From Plumapathes pennacea (taxonomy: Eukaryota > Cnidaria > Anthozoa > Antipatharia > Myriopathidae), in NCBI GenBank assembly GCA_964036295.1, contig OZ038464.1, forward strand, positions 22,394,008-22,458,007: a stretch of 64,000 nt of DNA. The letters are read 5' to 3'. Shown piece by piece: positions 1-12,300 of the stretch; positions within the stretch are counted from its first letter, which is position 1; each line of letters opens with the position of its first letter. The position numbers were made by a program, and so were the translations under genes. Below the pieces are notes generated by a model. That model did not search any database. It was given only the letters and a program-made list of their open reading frames with translations, and had not been told where the DNA came from.

Positions 1-327
1 GCCGGTATGAGGTTTCAATAAGGAAGAAAACAGCACCAACACAAGCCCCAGCAAGCTCCCTTGTAAGCTCCACACATTCAGTGGACAGTAAGGCTTCAGT
101 TGCACCCTCAACTGAGCCTCCGACTGAATCGCCCAATGAAGAGGGGGGCAAGAGATCTCTGAGCAACCCTGATGAAAGACTGATAAAAGTTGGACTCAAC
201 CTAAGTACCACTGTTCTCTCTCTGGACAAGTGGACAGAGTATTATGTTCAAGTAAGAGCAGTGACAAAAAATGGTGTGCAGCCAGGACCCTACAGTGATG
301 TGCGCACTGTACGCACTGATGAAGATG
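1..327 (+). CDS. RPTP exon: partial FN3 domain with a long Ser/Thr/Pro-rich insert
   Basis: Open from the window edge (codons start at position 3) to a GTAAGT donor at 328, leaving phase 1, as is usual for FN3 modules. The C-terminal half has the FN3 F/G-strand pattern ([20 protein letters not shown]). Between two strands there is a low-complexity stretch of about 45 residues rich in Ser, Thr, Pro and Glu, longer than a normal FN3 loop and a likely O-glycosylated or disordered insert. The N-terminal part of the domain is outside the window. Confidence 0.8.
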
Positions 328-3300
328 GTAAGTTTTACAGAGGGAGAATGAAAGAATTTATTTCAGCAACAATCCTCCATGTGCCGTGCCAGATTTTCCA
401 TGTGCCACACCCCCTGGAGTGGGGGGTGGCATTTTAAGAAATTTTGCATGCAGAGGCTCACACCAGACTTTGCTGAAAAGGTGACCCTTTTGTATACTAC
501 TTCCAATAAAGAATTTGTACACCCCTCCCCCACTTTTTTGGTATACCCATAGGCAGGCATGGAGGTTGTGAAGTAGGTACATTTATTTAGGAGAGTGGAA
601 AAATGGAAGGAATTGGAATTGGAATTAAAAGGCAGTGTTGTATCCAGGATTTCAAAACTGGGGGTCCAAAGGACCCCCTCTTCCAAAATTTAGGGGTCCA
701 AGTAGGATTTTGTGGGGTCCAACTGATTAATATTCATTTTTAATATTAATATTCGTGGCGCGTCATTATTCACATTGTTTATTTTTGTACCAAACAAATA
801 ACAAGCCGATAGGACATTTTTTATGTTCCTGCCACATTTTGTTCTCTTTTGAGGAGGTTTTCGGCTAAAAGTATTTTATTGACGTCCGCCATACGCACAA
901 AACATATTTATGCAAATCTGACCTCAATTCTTTGGGTTATCAAATTTCACCACGCTACGCGAAAAATTGACAGCTTGATTTTCAGTCGATGTGCAAGACT
1001 ACAGGTCAAGATTTGTATGCAGACAGATTTTGACCGTTTGACATATTAAAAGTGGTGTCGACGTGATCGATAAAAGGTGTGCACGTCGCGATAAACTGAG
1101 CCGCTCGAACAGCCAGTGGTTTACAGTAACATTTGATCGAATATTTGTTCAGTCACACTCGCATTCCAGGATTTAACCCTTAGAAATTGTACTACTTTTT
1201 TCGTGTCGTATGCGACAGAAAACCAAATCACGGAGTGATTTTTTATTCGTGTCGTAAGCGAAAGTTTCAACGCGTAAATCGGGCTTTACCGACGCGCTAT
1301 AAGTGGTCAAGGATCAGCGTCGGCTTTCCGCTTAGCGGGTCGCGTTCCGAAAAGAGTCGCTTGTCAATTAATTTTTCAAGTGCGTCCGCTTGGACGCACT
1401 TGCTGGAATTTTTTGCGTCCAAATTGAGATTTGTGCGTCCCAGGACGCAATGACGCGCTCTGGATACAACACTGAAAAGGCATGTTGTTTTTTCTGTTGC
1501 TCTGATTAGTACCAGGAGCACCAGAGGGCCTCCATGCAGCAACTGTCAACTCATCTGCAGTATCTGTGAACTGGATTGAGCCTTTGGTTAAAAATGGAAT
1601 TCTAAGAAAATATCAGGTAATATACACTGTACTCAGTGGGCGCTACTTAATTTTCAGAATTAAAGCTCTGCAAATGGATTTAAAATCACCAAATTGGTAC
1701 AATTTTCAAACCAGAATGATTGTTCAAAAAAGTAATGTCGCACACACTCCTATGGTTACAATATTGTACCTATCGTTTTTGACTGAACATTCTACTGTAA
1801 CATAAAATTAGTAGAAAAAGGAAAGCACACCATTATCCATATTTAAAGCATCAAAGTTTACAAATCAGTTCTTGAGGTTTCATGAATTTGTTCTGAGTTA
1901 TACACACCTAATTACTGCACAACATATACACAAAGAGACACATAGGTGTAAACGTAAGGTGAATTGTAATTTACAGGTCAGTTACTCAATTAATGGCTCC
2001 GGAGCTGCCCGTGACATCAGCGTGGGCCTGAGAACGAGTTATGTGCTTTCTGGGCTGAAGGGCGATTCCACGTACAATATCAAAGTTGTTGCTTTTACCA
2101 GTAAAGGAAAGGGGAATGAGAGCGAGACCACTATTATGACCGCTGAAGGAGGTGGGTTGAAGTTGTGTGTGGAAATACAGTATTTGTTATCGCTGTCACC
2201 GTCCTGTTTAAATAAGTCGTTTCTTTGTGGCCTTGTTTAGTACATAATCGTTGTCACCACCACCGTCCCCACCGTCAGCACTGTCATGATTGTGATTATA
2301 ATCATCATTGTCGTCATTGTGATCAGCGTTAAATTGTCATCATCACCATCATCATCATCGTCGTCGTCGTCGTCGTCGTCGTCGTCCTTGCCGTAATCAT
2401 CATCACCATCGTCATCATTACCACCACCATCATCGCCATCGTCATCATCATCATCATTTATCGTCCTCCTCTTCTTCATCATCGTCATCGCCACCGTCGT
2501 AGTCCTCTTCATCGTCTTTATTATCGTCATCACCATCATCATCGTTATCATTAGGTCATCGTCATATGCAGATCTCATTCAAGAGAGATTAATTGAATTT
2601 TCTCGTTCTTTCAGTTCCTTCAGCTCCTCAAAACGTGTCAGCTAAGAGCATCAACTCGACAGCTGTCAGAGTGCGTTGGTTGCCGCCGCAGAACCCAAAT
2701 GGAGAAGTAACCTACAAAGTGTCTTACAAGCCAGCGTCTGATGACAGAAAGTTTCGAGTCAAAGGCACTGAGTTGGTCGTATCCGGTTTACAGGAGTTTG
2801 TTTTGTACAACTTTACTGTAGTCGCCGTCAATGCGAAGAATGAAGACTGGGCAAGCCCGCCGGCTTTTGCCACAGAAACCACGGATTCAGCAGGTATAGA
2901 GAACGTTGATGAAAGTCCAGCCATAGTGCGGTTGTCCCAACGCCAAAATAATTACAATGCTTTAAGAAAACACTTTTATGAAGCCAAAGTAATTTGCGAT
3001 TGGTTTTAAGCCTGGTTTCAATATGATCGCTTCGATCGCCCGGCCCAGAGGTTTCCATATGATCGTCTCGATTGTCCGAGGTGGTCTCCATTACAAACAT
3101 TTCTATCGCCCCGATCGTCTGAGATAGAACCGGGGCGATCCTTGCGACGGCAATCGCTTTGATCGCCGGAATCGCCTGTGACTGTGTTTCCCATATAATT
3201 GCTTCGATCGCCCCGATCGTTCCACTAGTTTTGCAGACGATCGAAGCGATCGAGGCGGTCATATGGAAACCAGGCTTAACTTTGCACAAAAGACAAATCT

Positions 3301-6300
3301 TACCGGTATTTTAATTTGCGCTCTGTTTTCCCTGTCAGAACCTTCTGGTCCACCTCAAGACGTTTCGGCTTTGACCCAGTCCTCCTCGTCCATCCTGGTT
3401 ATGTGGACTCCTCCTTTGGAATCGGAGCAAAATGGAGTCATTGTTGAATATCGGGTGAAGTATTACAGTTCCTCTGCGGGCGAAGGAAAGGTTCGCAACA
3501 CAACAGGCGATAACACAACGTTGAAAATCGATGGCCTAAAGAGTTCCCAACTCTATACCTTCACCGTGCAAGCCGTGAATAAGGATGGAGAGGGTCCAGA
3601 AAGCGAACCGGTGTCTAACACGACATTTGAAGACAGTGAGTTATCGTGTGTTATCGTGAGTTAGTGTGTGTTATCGTGAGTTATCTTGAGTTATCGTGTG
3701 TTATCGTGTGCTATCGTGTGTTGCAGTATGAAGTCAGTGTCAGTACTGTGCCCGTGTGCGGGCATGTAATAATGATGAATTTGTGCTTATGTGCCATGAT
3801 AAGCTTGCGGATGAGTTTGTACGAGTAACGATATACATTTTTAGGTAGTCGGTGTATGTATCTGTGTCTCACTCAAGAGATTTATTAATTGAATTTTTTC
3901 GTTCTTTCAGTTCCTTCAGCTCCTCAAAACGTGTCAGCTAAGAGCATCAACTCGACAGCTGTCAGAGTGCGTTGGTTGCCGCCGCAGAACCCAAATGGAG
4001 AAGTAACCTACAAAGTGTCTTACAAGCCAGCGTCTGATGACAGAAAGTTTCGAGTCAAAGGCACTGAGTTGGTCGTATCCGGTTTACAGGAGTTTGTTTT
4101 GTACAACTTTACTGTAGTCGCCGTCAATGCGAAGCATGAAGACTGGGCAAGCCCGCCGGCTTTTGCCACAGAAACCACGGATTCAGCAGGTATAGAGAAC
4201 GTTGATGAAAGTCCAGCCATAGTGCGGTTGTCCCAACGCCAAAGTAATTACAATGCTGTAAGAAAGCACTTTTAGGAAGCCAAAGTAATTTGCGATTGGT
4301 TTTAAGCCTGGTTTCAATATGATCGTCTCGATCGTCCGAGGTGGTTTCCATTACAAACATTTCTATCGCCCCGATCGTCTGAGATAGAACCGGGGCGATC
4401 CTTGCGACGGCAATCGCTTTGATCGCCGGAATCGCCGGTGACTGTGTTTCCATATAATTGTTTCGATCGCCCCGATCGTTCCACTAGTTTTGCGGACGAT
4501 CGAAGCGATCGAGGCGGTCATATGGAAACCAGGCTTAACTTTGCACAATACCGGTATTTTAATTTGCGCTCTGTTTTCCCTGTCAGAACCTTCTGGTCCA
4601 CCTCAAGACGTTTCAGCTTTGACCCAGTCCTCCTCGTCCATCCTGGTTATGTGGACTCCTCCTTTGGAATCGGAGCAAAATGGAGTCATTGTCGAATATC
4701 GGGTGAAGTATTACAGTTCCTCTGCGGGCGAAGAAAAGGTTCGCAACACAACAGGCGATAACACAACGTTGAAAATCGATGGCCTAAAGAGTTTCCAACT
4801 CTATAACTTCACCGTGCAAGCCGTGAATAAGGATGGAGAGGGTCCAAAAAGCGAACCGGTGTCTAACAGGACATTTGAAGACAGTGAGTTATCGTGTGTT
4901 ATCGTGAGTTATCGTGTGTTGCAGTATGAAGTCAGTGTCAGTACTGTGCAGAGAACAGTATTGATGAAAGTCCAGCCATAGTGCGGTTGTCCCAACGCCA
5001 AAGTAATTACAATGCTGTAAGAAAGCACTTTTAGGAAACCAAAGTAATTTGCGATTGGTTTTAAGCCTGGTTTCAATATGATCGCTTCGATCGCCCGGCC
5101 CAGAGGCTTCCATATGATCGTCTCGATCGTCCGACGTGGTTTCCATTACAAACATTTCTATCGCCCCGATCGTCTGAGATAGAACCGGGGCGATCCTTGC
5201 GACGGCAATCGCTTTGATCGCCGGAATCGCCGGAATTGTCGGTGACTGTGTTTCCATATAATTGTTTCGATCGCCCCGATCGTTCCACTAGTTTTGCGGA
5301 CGATCGAAGCGATCGAGGCGGTCATATGGAAACCAGGCTTAACTTTGTACAATACCGGTATTTTAATTTGCGCTCTGTTTTCCCTGTCAGAACCTTCTGG
5401 TCCACCTCAAGACGTTTCAGCTTTGACCCAGTCCTCCTCGTCCATCCTGGTTATGTGGACTCCTCCTTTGGAATCGGAGCAAAATGGAGTCATTGTCGAA
5501 TATCGGGTGAAGTATTACAGTTCCTCTGCGGGCGAAGAAAAGGTTCGCAACACAGCAACAGGCGATGAAAGAACGTTGGTAATCGATGGCCTAAAGAGTT
5601 CCCAACTCTATAACTTCACCGTGCAAGCCGTGAATAAGGTTGGAGAGGGTCCAAAAAGCGAACCGGTGTCTAACACGACATTTAAAGACGGTGAGTTATC
5701 GTGTGTTATCGTGAGTTATTGTGTGTTATCGTGAGTTATCTTGAGTTATCGTTTGTTATCGTGAGTTATCGTGTGTTATCGTGTGTTATAGTGAGTTATT
5801 GTGTGTTATCGTGAATTATCGTGTGTTATAGTATAAAAGTCAGTGTCAGCACTGTGCCCGTGTGCGGGCATGTAGTAATGATGAATTTGTGCTTATGTGC
5901 CATGATAAGCTTGCAGATGAGTTTGTACGAGTAACGATATACATTTTTAGATGGTGTATTTGTTTGTGTGTACGATGTATGTCAACGCGTTTGTATGAGA
6001 GCTTTTGTGTATAAATGCAAGTGATTTATTTTTTTACAATAAAATGTTAATTTATAAATTGATTAGCTGATAACAACCACATACATTTTAAAGGTACGTT
6101 TTGATAGTACAGTAGTATTCACGTCGTTATTGAGGCCAAAAATGAAAAACGAATCCAAAGTGATCGGTGTGTACGGAGAAATTTTCGTAAAAGGAAAAGA
6201 GAAGAAATGATGCGTTTTTAAACGAAAACGGACCAATGTGGACATGACCTGAGCTGAGGTTATTTGTTTGTATTTTTAAAGTTTTCTTTGGTCAGAGAAA

Positions 6301-9300
6301 CACTACGGGGAAAGTGTTTCATTTCTTTGCGATGCCGGCATTCATGCGTCACTATAATCAGGAGGGTCACTTTAGTAAGTTTGGTTCCTGTGCTTATGTA
6401 GTTTTATTATTTCCTCGTAGTACTCCCAACCATCGGCACACTGGCACCACCCACATCTCCTGATGGGAACACGTTCGAAATCAAGCTTCAAAAAGTGCCT
6501 GACACAAATGGTAAAATAAGGTAACCAAGAACTCACGCCTGCTCCAAGGGCATTGTTGCTTGACTAAAGGCTAGACCAGTACTGCGTGCAACATACATAC
6601 GGCTTGGAAAACTTTCCTCTCCTGAACGTCAGAAATACGATAACTTACATGCTCAATGAATGAGTGAGTCATAGAGAGAGTGATTGTGTGAGTGGGTAAA
6701 ATGAGTGGGTGAGAAAGGCGATAAGTCAGTGTTTGCATTAGTGAATTGGTGAGCGGTAATATAGATAACAAGCGAGTGACCTAGGGCCCGGTAGCACTAG
6801 ACACTTTAGTTAATAATAACTAGGTATTCGGCCGAATAAACGACGACTTCTTTGAACGTTCTTTTCTGTTTATTTGTTTTCTTCGTCTTCTTCAACAAGT
6901 TGTAATTTTTTGTCTCAGTTTTTACCAAGTCGTCGTAAGAGAGCTGCCAACAGACAGCAAGGATCATGCGGTCCCAGTCGGTAAAGACCCTAACGATTAC
7001 AAACCAGAGGACTTGCTAACGTACGAACAGGCGCGAGCAAAGAAACCAACCCTTACACCTTACGTGGCTGCCCAGTTCCCCGCGAGTAAGTTTGATAGTT
7101 TCAGGACATTTACCGTTGGGAATGGAGATAAAACGCCTGCTTCGGCCAGGCGCCGAAGAAGAGGTGTCGACAATGGCACTGAGTACTACAACGGACCGTT
7201 GGAGCCTTCTACATACTACACAGTGTTTCAAAGAGCTTATGTTTCGAAGGTGAGAGAGAAGGAAACGGAGAGCAGAGGGGAGGGGAGAGGGGATATCAGT
7301 AATGACACGTGTACTACAACAGACCTTGGAGCCTTGTACGTATTACACAGTGTTCTGGAGAGAGACTGGAGAATTGGAGAAGAGAAGAGAAGAAAAGAGA
7401 CAAGTGAGAGAATAAAGAAGAAATTAAACTGTAGGCTTCCATTCTACCAAGCGTGATTTGATTCCTAATGTGTGTTTTTTGTTTGTTTGTTTGTTTGTTT
7501 GTTTGTTTTTTTTTTTGTAGGATCTGTACACCTCGAGTGAGTGGATGGAGCCAGTACAAACAGGTATCAAGCTGTTGCAACATCTTTATATGAGGGCGTA
7601 AGCGAGGCATAATCTGAGGCTGCATTCATACATAACGAGTGGGGTGGGGTTGGGGCGTCAAACTTGTTAACAATTTACCACCACCACCACCACCATCTGT
7701 CCAATTTTTGCACTATCTTACCGTATTTACCTCTTTTCTTCATTTAGCTGAGGTAGTTACCACGCCACCGCCGGCGGAAATTGACGTGGGACTGGTTACG
7801 GGTCTGAGTGTATTCATTGTTATTCTGCTCATTGTCATGTTTGTGAGCTTCTGGTTTTTGAGGTGAGTGGTAGAAGTACGAAGCATAGTAACAGGGAGAA
7901 ACGGGGAATATGTTTATGGCGCACATGAAGCTCGGTGGTCGGGGAAATTAAATACAAGACCTTTGGGGAATTAACTGTTCAATTTTACTGTTGGCGTCAA
8001 AGTTCCTTTGTCTGTGCCTTTTGTTGTCAGTGTTTGCAATAGTGAAACAGATGGAATAACAAATCTAGGCCACTTTTTTGATAAAACATACTTCAGAAAA
8101 ATGTGAAAAAATAATGTGTAAAATACTTACAACAAAGAGACTTACAAGGAAATGTCGTTGTGTAGTAGTTTTAATTTGAAAGTTTGATTCCACTCTTAAG
8201 TTTTGTTTCCCTAAATAAGTAGGCAGACCAATTGTAGAAAGCTGTCTTTTGTATACAGTGCACGCGAACAAAAGCTGTTTAGCCTGTCATTGTTTCCATA
8301 AGAAAAGTCGTACATAAGAAACTGATGTGTAAACGATAAATTCAACCAACAATTCCGTAAAGCGTTCGCTAGTTCGCTGAATTGCAGCTGTTTGCTAAGC
8401 TACGCTGTCATATTTTGTAAGTATTTCTTTCTTAAACGTAGGAAAAAGCGCTCTCAGTTTGGAGGCACTCCGATCGACGACAATTGTGCTTTCAACGATG
8501 GCGGGCAGCCATTGAAGAAACTGAGTCGCAAAAGGCGATCACAACAAAAGCGATTGATGGGCTCCACGGATTCGCTCGAGGCTTTGAACGACTTGGCCGC
8601 GCAGAGAGCAAGTATGAACGACTTTTTCTTTGTGTAAAGACAGCTGAAACCTGCATGGGGCAAATTCAATAAAGCATTTACAAGTGTATTTTACAAGTCG
8701 GACCAATTTCTCCACACGTTAAAACACACTTTAATCCAAATGGCCAAATTCTGTTGTGATTGTGCACTGGGGACCTGTAACTGTAATATTGTACATATAC
8801 TTTGCTGGAGTAGAGTCCGTTTAGTGGTATTTGAATAATGGTCCAACTTGTAAAATACACGTGTAAATGTTTGTGATTTGGCCTCTGGTTTTCACGAACG
8901 ATGCAAGGCACAAGCGTATGCGCAAGGAAAAGTGAAATAATTGTCGAGTCTGTTTTCACTGTAAAATAAGGGCTTTTGTGCTAGCGTCGCAAATGAGAAC
9001 CAGGCTAAGAGCAGTGCATGTGTGACCACGATGAACGTTGCCCGTTTCAGCAGAATGCAGCGTGCTGTTGAGTAGCTATATTGGCAGGTCGCGCTGAATG
9101 CCTTGTGCTGTTTTGGTTGGCACATGTCTCCGCATGGTCTATTCAAATCTTTGCCAATTCTCTTTTTCTGTGTGTGTATGTGTTTTTTATACATATTATT
9201 TTTCAGCGTGAGAACGATTGTATCTTTTCATACGTTTGAGCCTACAGCTTTGAAAGTAATAGATTGTCTGGTTTGAATTTGTATCTGGAAGATGTATTTT

Positions 9301-12300
9301 ATTGAACAAACTGCCACCGCTGTCCGCAGTCGGTGAATTTACTTGGTTTTATTTGGAACGAAGAATCACACTGTCATTACAGTTGGAGTCGACGCCGGGT
9401 ATTCTGTGCCTTATACATATCTGGGTAAAGGTCTTTTAAACTTACTCTTCAAGTTGTGGAAGTAACTCGAAACTGTAGCTTTAACTATAAATGTTTCCAC
9501 ATCGAAGTTCTATTTACACGGCCTTCAATATTTTGAGCGATAAAAAAAAGAGCAGAGGATTCTAGGGCCAGTAACACCAAGTCCCGTCCTCGGGTTTGTA
9601 GCCGATCTTTCTGTGATATACAATCTGCAAATGAAGCCAGCTTGGACTTTGGACATTGTCACGTTTGCTGTCTTTCCAGGGAGAGTACCTATTCCAGTGA
9701 ATGAGTTCGAGCAGCACGTGGAGAGAATGCACATGGATGGAGATCACGGCTTTTCCGAGGAGTACGGGGTACGTAATGATCACAATAGCAATCACAATTA
9801 TAGAGACTTACAGTCATACAGTAGATAAGCAGAGTGTAGGGTGGAAGGGAAGGGAGGGGGGAAGTGAGAGTGGTAGAGAGTTGTGTGCGTGGAATGAGGT
9901 GAGTAACAGGTAATGATTAAGGAGACAGACAGAGAAACCACAATAAAGACTGGGGCACGGACAGACAGACAACATAAGGCAGAGAGACTTGACTGTCAAA
10001 AGTATGGTTGAGTATAATGTTTTGTCCCTTGAATTCAGCACGTTGTTTTTGTTTGTCTTTTTCAGCTGGTGGAGCCTGACGAGGAGTATCAATACCAAGC
10101 TTTTCTGAATCCTGCTAACAAGTTCAAGAATAGATACGCGAACATTGTGGCCTGTAAGTCCTGCAGACCTAATCCCCGGCAAAATGAACTTGAAGGTCGA
10201 CTCAATTCGACTTAAGTCAACTAAAGGTTTTAACCAACCTCGTTCCCAGGCTCTTTCATCTCCCGCCCCCGCCCCAGTCCCCAAAGGGAGGTGAAAGAGA
10301 CTGGGAACGAGGTTGGGTTTTAACTTGCATTCAACTTGCGTTCGACTTGCGTAGCGTCTGGGGCAACCAAGTTAGGGTGGCTTTCGTTGACTTTGGCCAA
10401 GCTCAAATTTGCACCCAAGTGAACCCAAGCCAACGCAAATTTTCAAAATCAGAGTTTGCGTAATGTGTTACTATGGTGACCAAACGGATACGCAAGTTAA
10501 CGGAAGTCGCATAAAAAGCATCCAGGGGCCAACTTTTACGAGTCAGTGTATAGTGTACAAGTCGGGGAAGAAAACGTCCTGGAAAGCGTTTTATAAAGTT
10601 TACGGTAGTTGTAGATACATGGGCTGAATGTTTGTGCCAATCTGTTACAGATGATCATTCCCGCGTAGTGTTGTCTCAGATAGAAGGAGTTCCCGGATCC
10701 GACTACATCAACGCAAACTACATTGACGTTAGTGCCTGCCGTGAATAGACTCTTTCACGGATTTGAATGCATGATGGGTAATCATGACAAGAACAAAGGA
10801 ACAAGGCGGCGACACATGCGAGAAGTCGAGGTTTAATAGTGAAATCGCTCACAATCAAGAACCACTGAAAGTTTCCAAATGACAATTTGGAGAGCTCCGA
10901 CGTTTCAGCGATCAGAAAAACGAAAGTTATATGCCGTTTATTTGCCCTGATTACCCATCATGCATTTAAATTTGTAAAAGGGGTCTATTGTAGCGTTGCT
11001 ATTTGAGGTACATACACGCACTATATATCATCGTAAGTGTATAATGGGACTGCAGAATGTAGATCTGATGTTATCTTTTTCGTGCATTTTAAAGACAGGG
11101 TGCGATTTAGGTTGATATCAAAATTGACGGTTTCGGAAACGGGAAACAAAACTTCTGTCGGTTTCATTAAAAATTCAAGTAATTTTGTGCTTTCCTCTCC
11201 AGGGATACCAACAGTCAGGTGCTTTCATCGCGGCTCAGGGTAAGTTATCAAGTTGTTTGTGGACTCCTTGTTGCTGCTCTTGACCAGACTTATCATAACC
11301 TTCAGTACGGCTAAGCACCGAGCCCTTTTCAATACTGTAATGTTCATTTTCTTTGCTTGCAATCTTATATTTTCTATGGACTTTTTTTAAAACTCCTGTA
11401 ATGTGATAGAAATTTCTCTGTCATTTATGAAGACAGAGTATGAGTGACATAAAGAGAATTCAAAGATGGATCAGCTGTAAAAGATCAAATGCTGAATTCT
11501 CCTTTCTATCATATTCTATATCCCTCTTCGACTCGTTTGATTGTTTGTCCCTCTTCAGGTCCGCTGTATGAAACCTTTGATGATTTCTGGCGCATGGTGT
11601 GGGAGAAACATTCGCACGTGATTGTAATGTTGACCAGACTGGAAGAGAGAGGACGGGTGAGGACACTTGAGCTGGATAAGTTTCGATTTACACTTCTTTA
11701 TTGTCACAAGCAAATTTGGCTGTATTCTTGGTTTATCAGGTACAAAAGCAAAGCCCGTGCGCGATCTTCTCACGCAGACAAGAGCGTGGCGATGGCGTTC
11801 TCTTATTTGATTGGTCTCTTCTTCAAAGTAAAACCATTTTCAAGTTACTTTGGCTTCTTGTTGCTTACAGCCTTTGTGATTGGCGAGCTGTACTTTGGTT
11901 TTGGTATTACAAAACTATCACCCAAGAACCGCTGTATATTGCCTACAAGTTGTTTGTAGTTTTACAAGCCAGGGAATCGTGTCAAGACCCTTCGTTTGGA
12001 ACTCTTTTCCAAACACATTCGGTTACATCTCCTATATAACTTTACATTAAGACTCCTGAAACAGTTTTGGATGACCTTCAAAACCAAACCCAAAGTAATT
12101 ACACCGACAATCACAAGCTGTAAGAAAACACTTTCAACCAATCAAAAAGCCAAAGTAACAGTTGACTTGGTTTTTATACCTTGAAACAGAGACCAATCAG
12201 CAGTGCGAGGAAACGCCAGTGTTCCTTGCGTGCTTGCGCGAGAAGATCGCAATTGGGTCTTGCTTTTGTTCTTGATTGGCCAAGCATGTTGCTAAACTTC

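Larger units (their letters stand above)
2575..5950 (+). repeat. Segmental tandem duplication (about 1.3-kb unit, three copies) carrying FN3 exons
   Basis: Unit 1 is about 2575-3870, unit 2 about 3871-4950 and unit 3 about 4951-5950. Each unit holds an A exon region, a TTAA-flanked inverted-repeat element, a B exon and a 10-bp minisatellite. A1 to A2 is 1,296 bp, B1 to B2 1,248 bp and B2 to B3 804 bp. Between units 2 and 3 the sequence jumps from the post-minisatellite segment straight into the sequence that follows the A exon, so the third A exon and its flank were deleted. Intron and exon copies are similarly close, indicating a recent event. Confidence 0.9.

Noticed and set aside
2237-2578. 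Minus-strand ORF rich in Asp (113 aa)
   Set aside because: Direct translation of the CAT/CGT microsatellite; no start context, domain or splice support.
3741-3845. Possible extra small exon after FN3-B1
   Set aside because: The segment recurs after B3, but no phase-1 acceptor/donor pair with conserved coding was found; it is intron sequence of the duplicated unit.
4438-4761. ORFs in alternative frames across the FN3-B exons (also 5236-5568)
   Set aside because: Shadow frames of real FN3 exons and the foldback element; no independent support.
11489-12039. Overlapping plus-strand ORFs after the D1 exon at 11559-11656
   Set aside because: They are read-through of the real exon into the inverted-repeat element; the splice donor at 11657 restores the PTP sequence at 12399.
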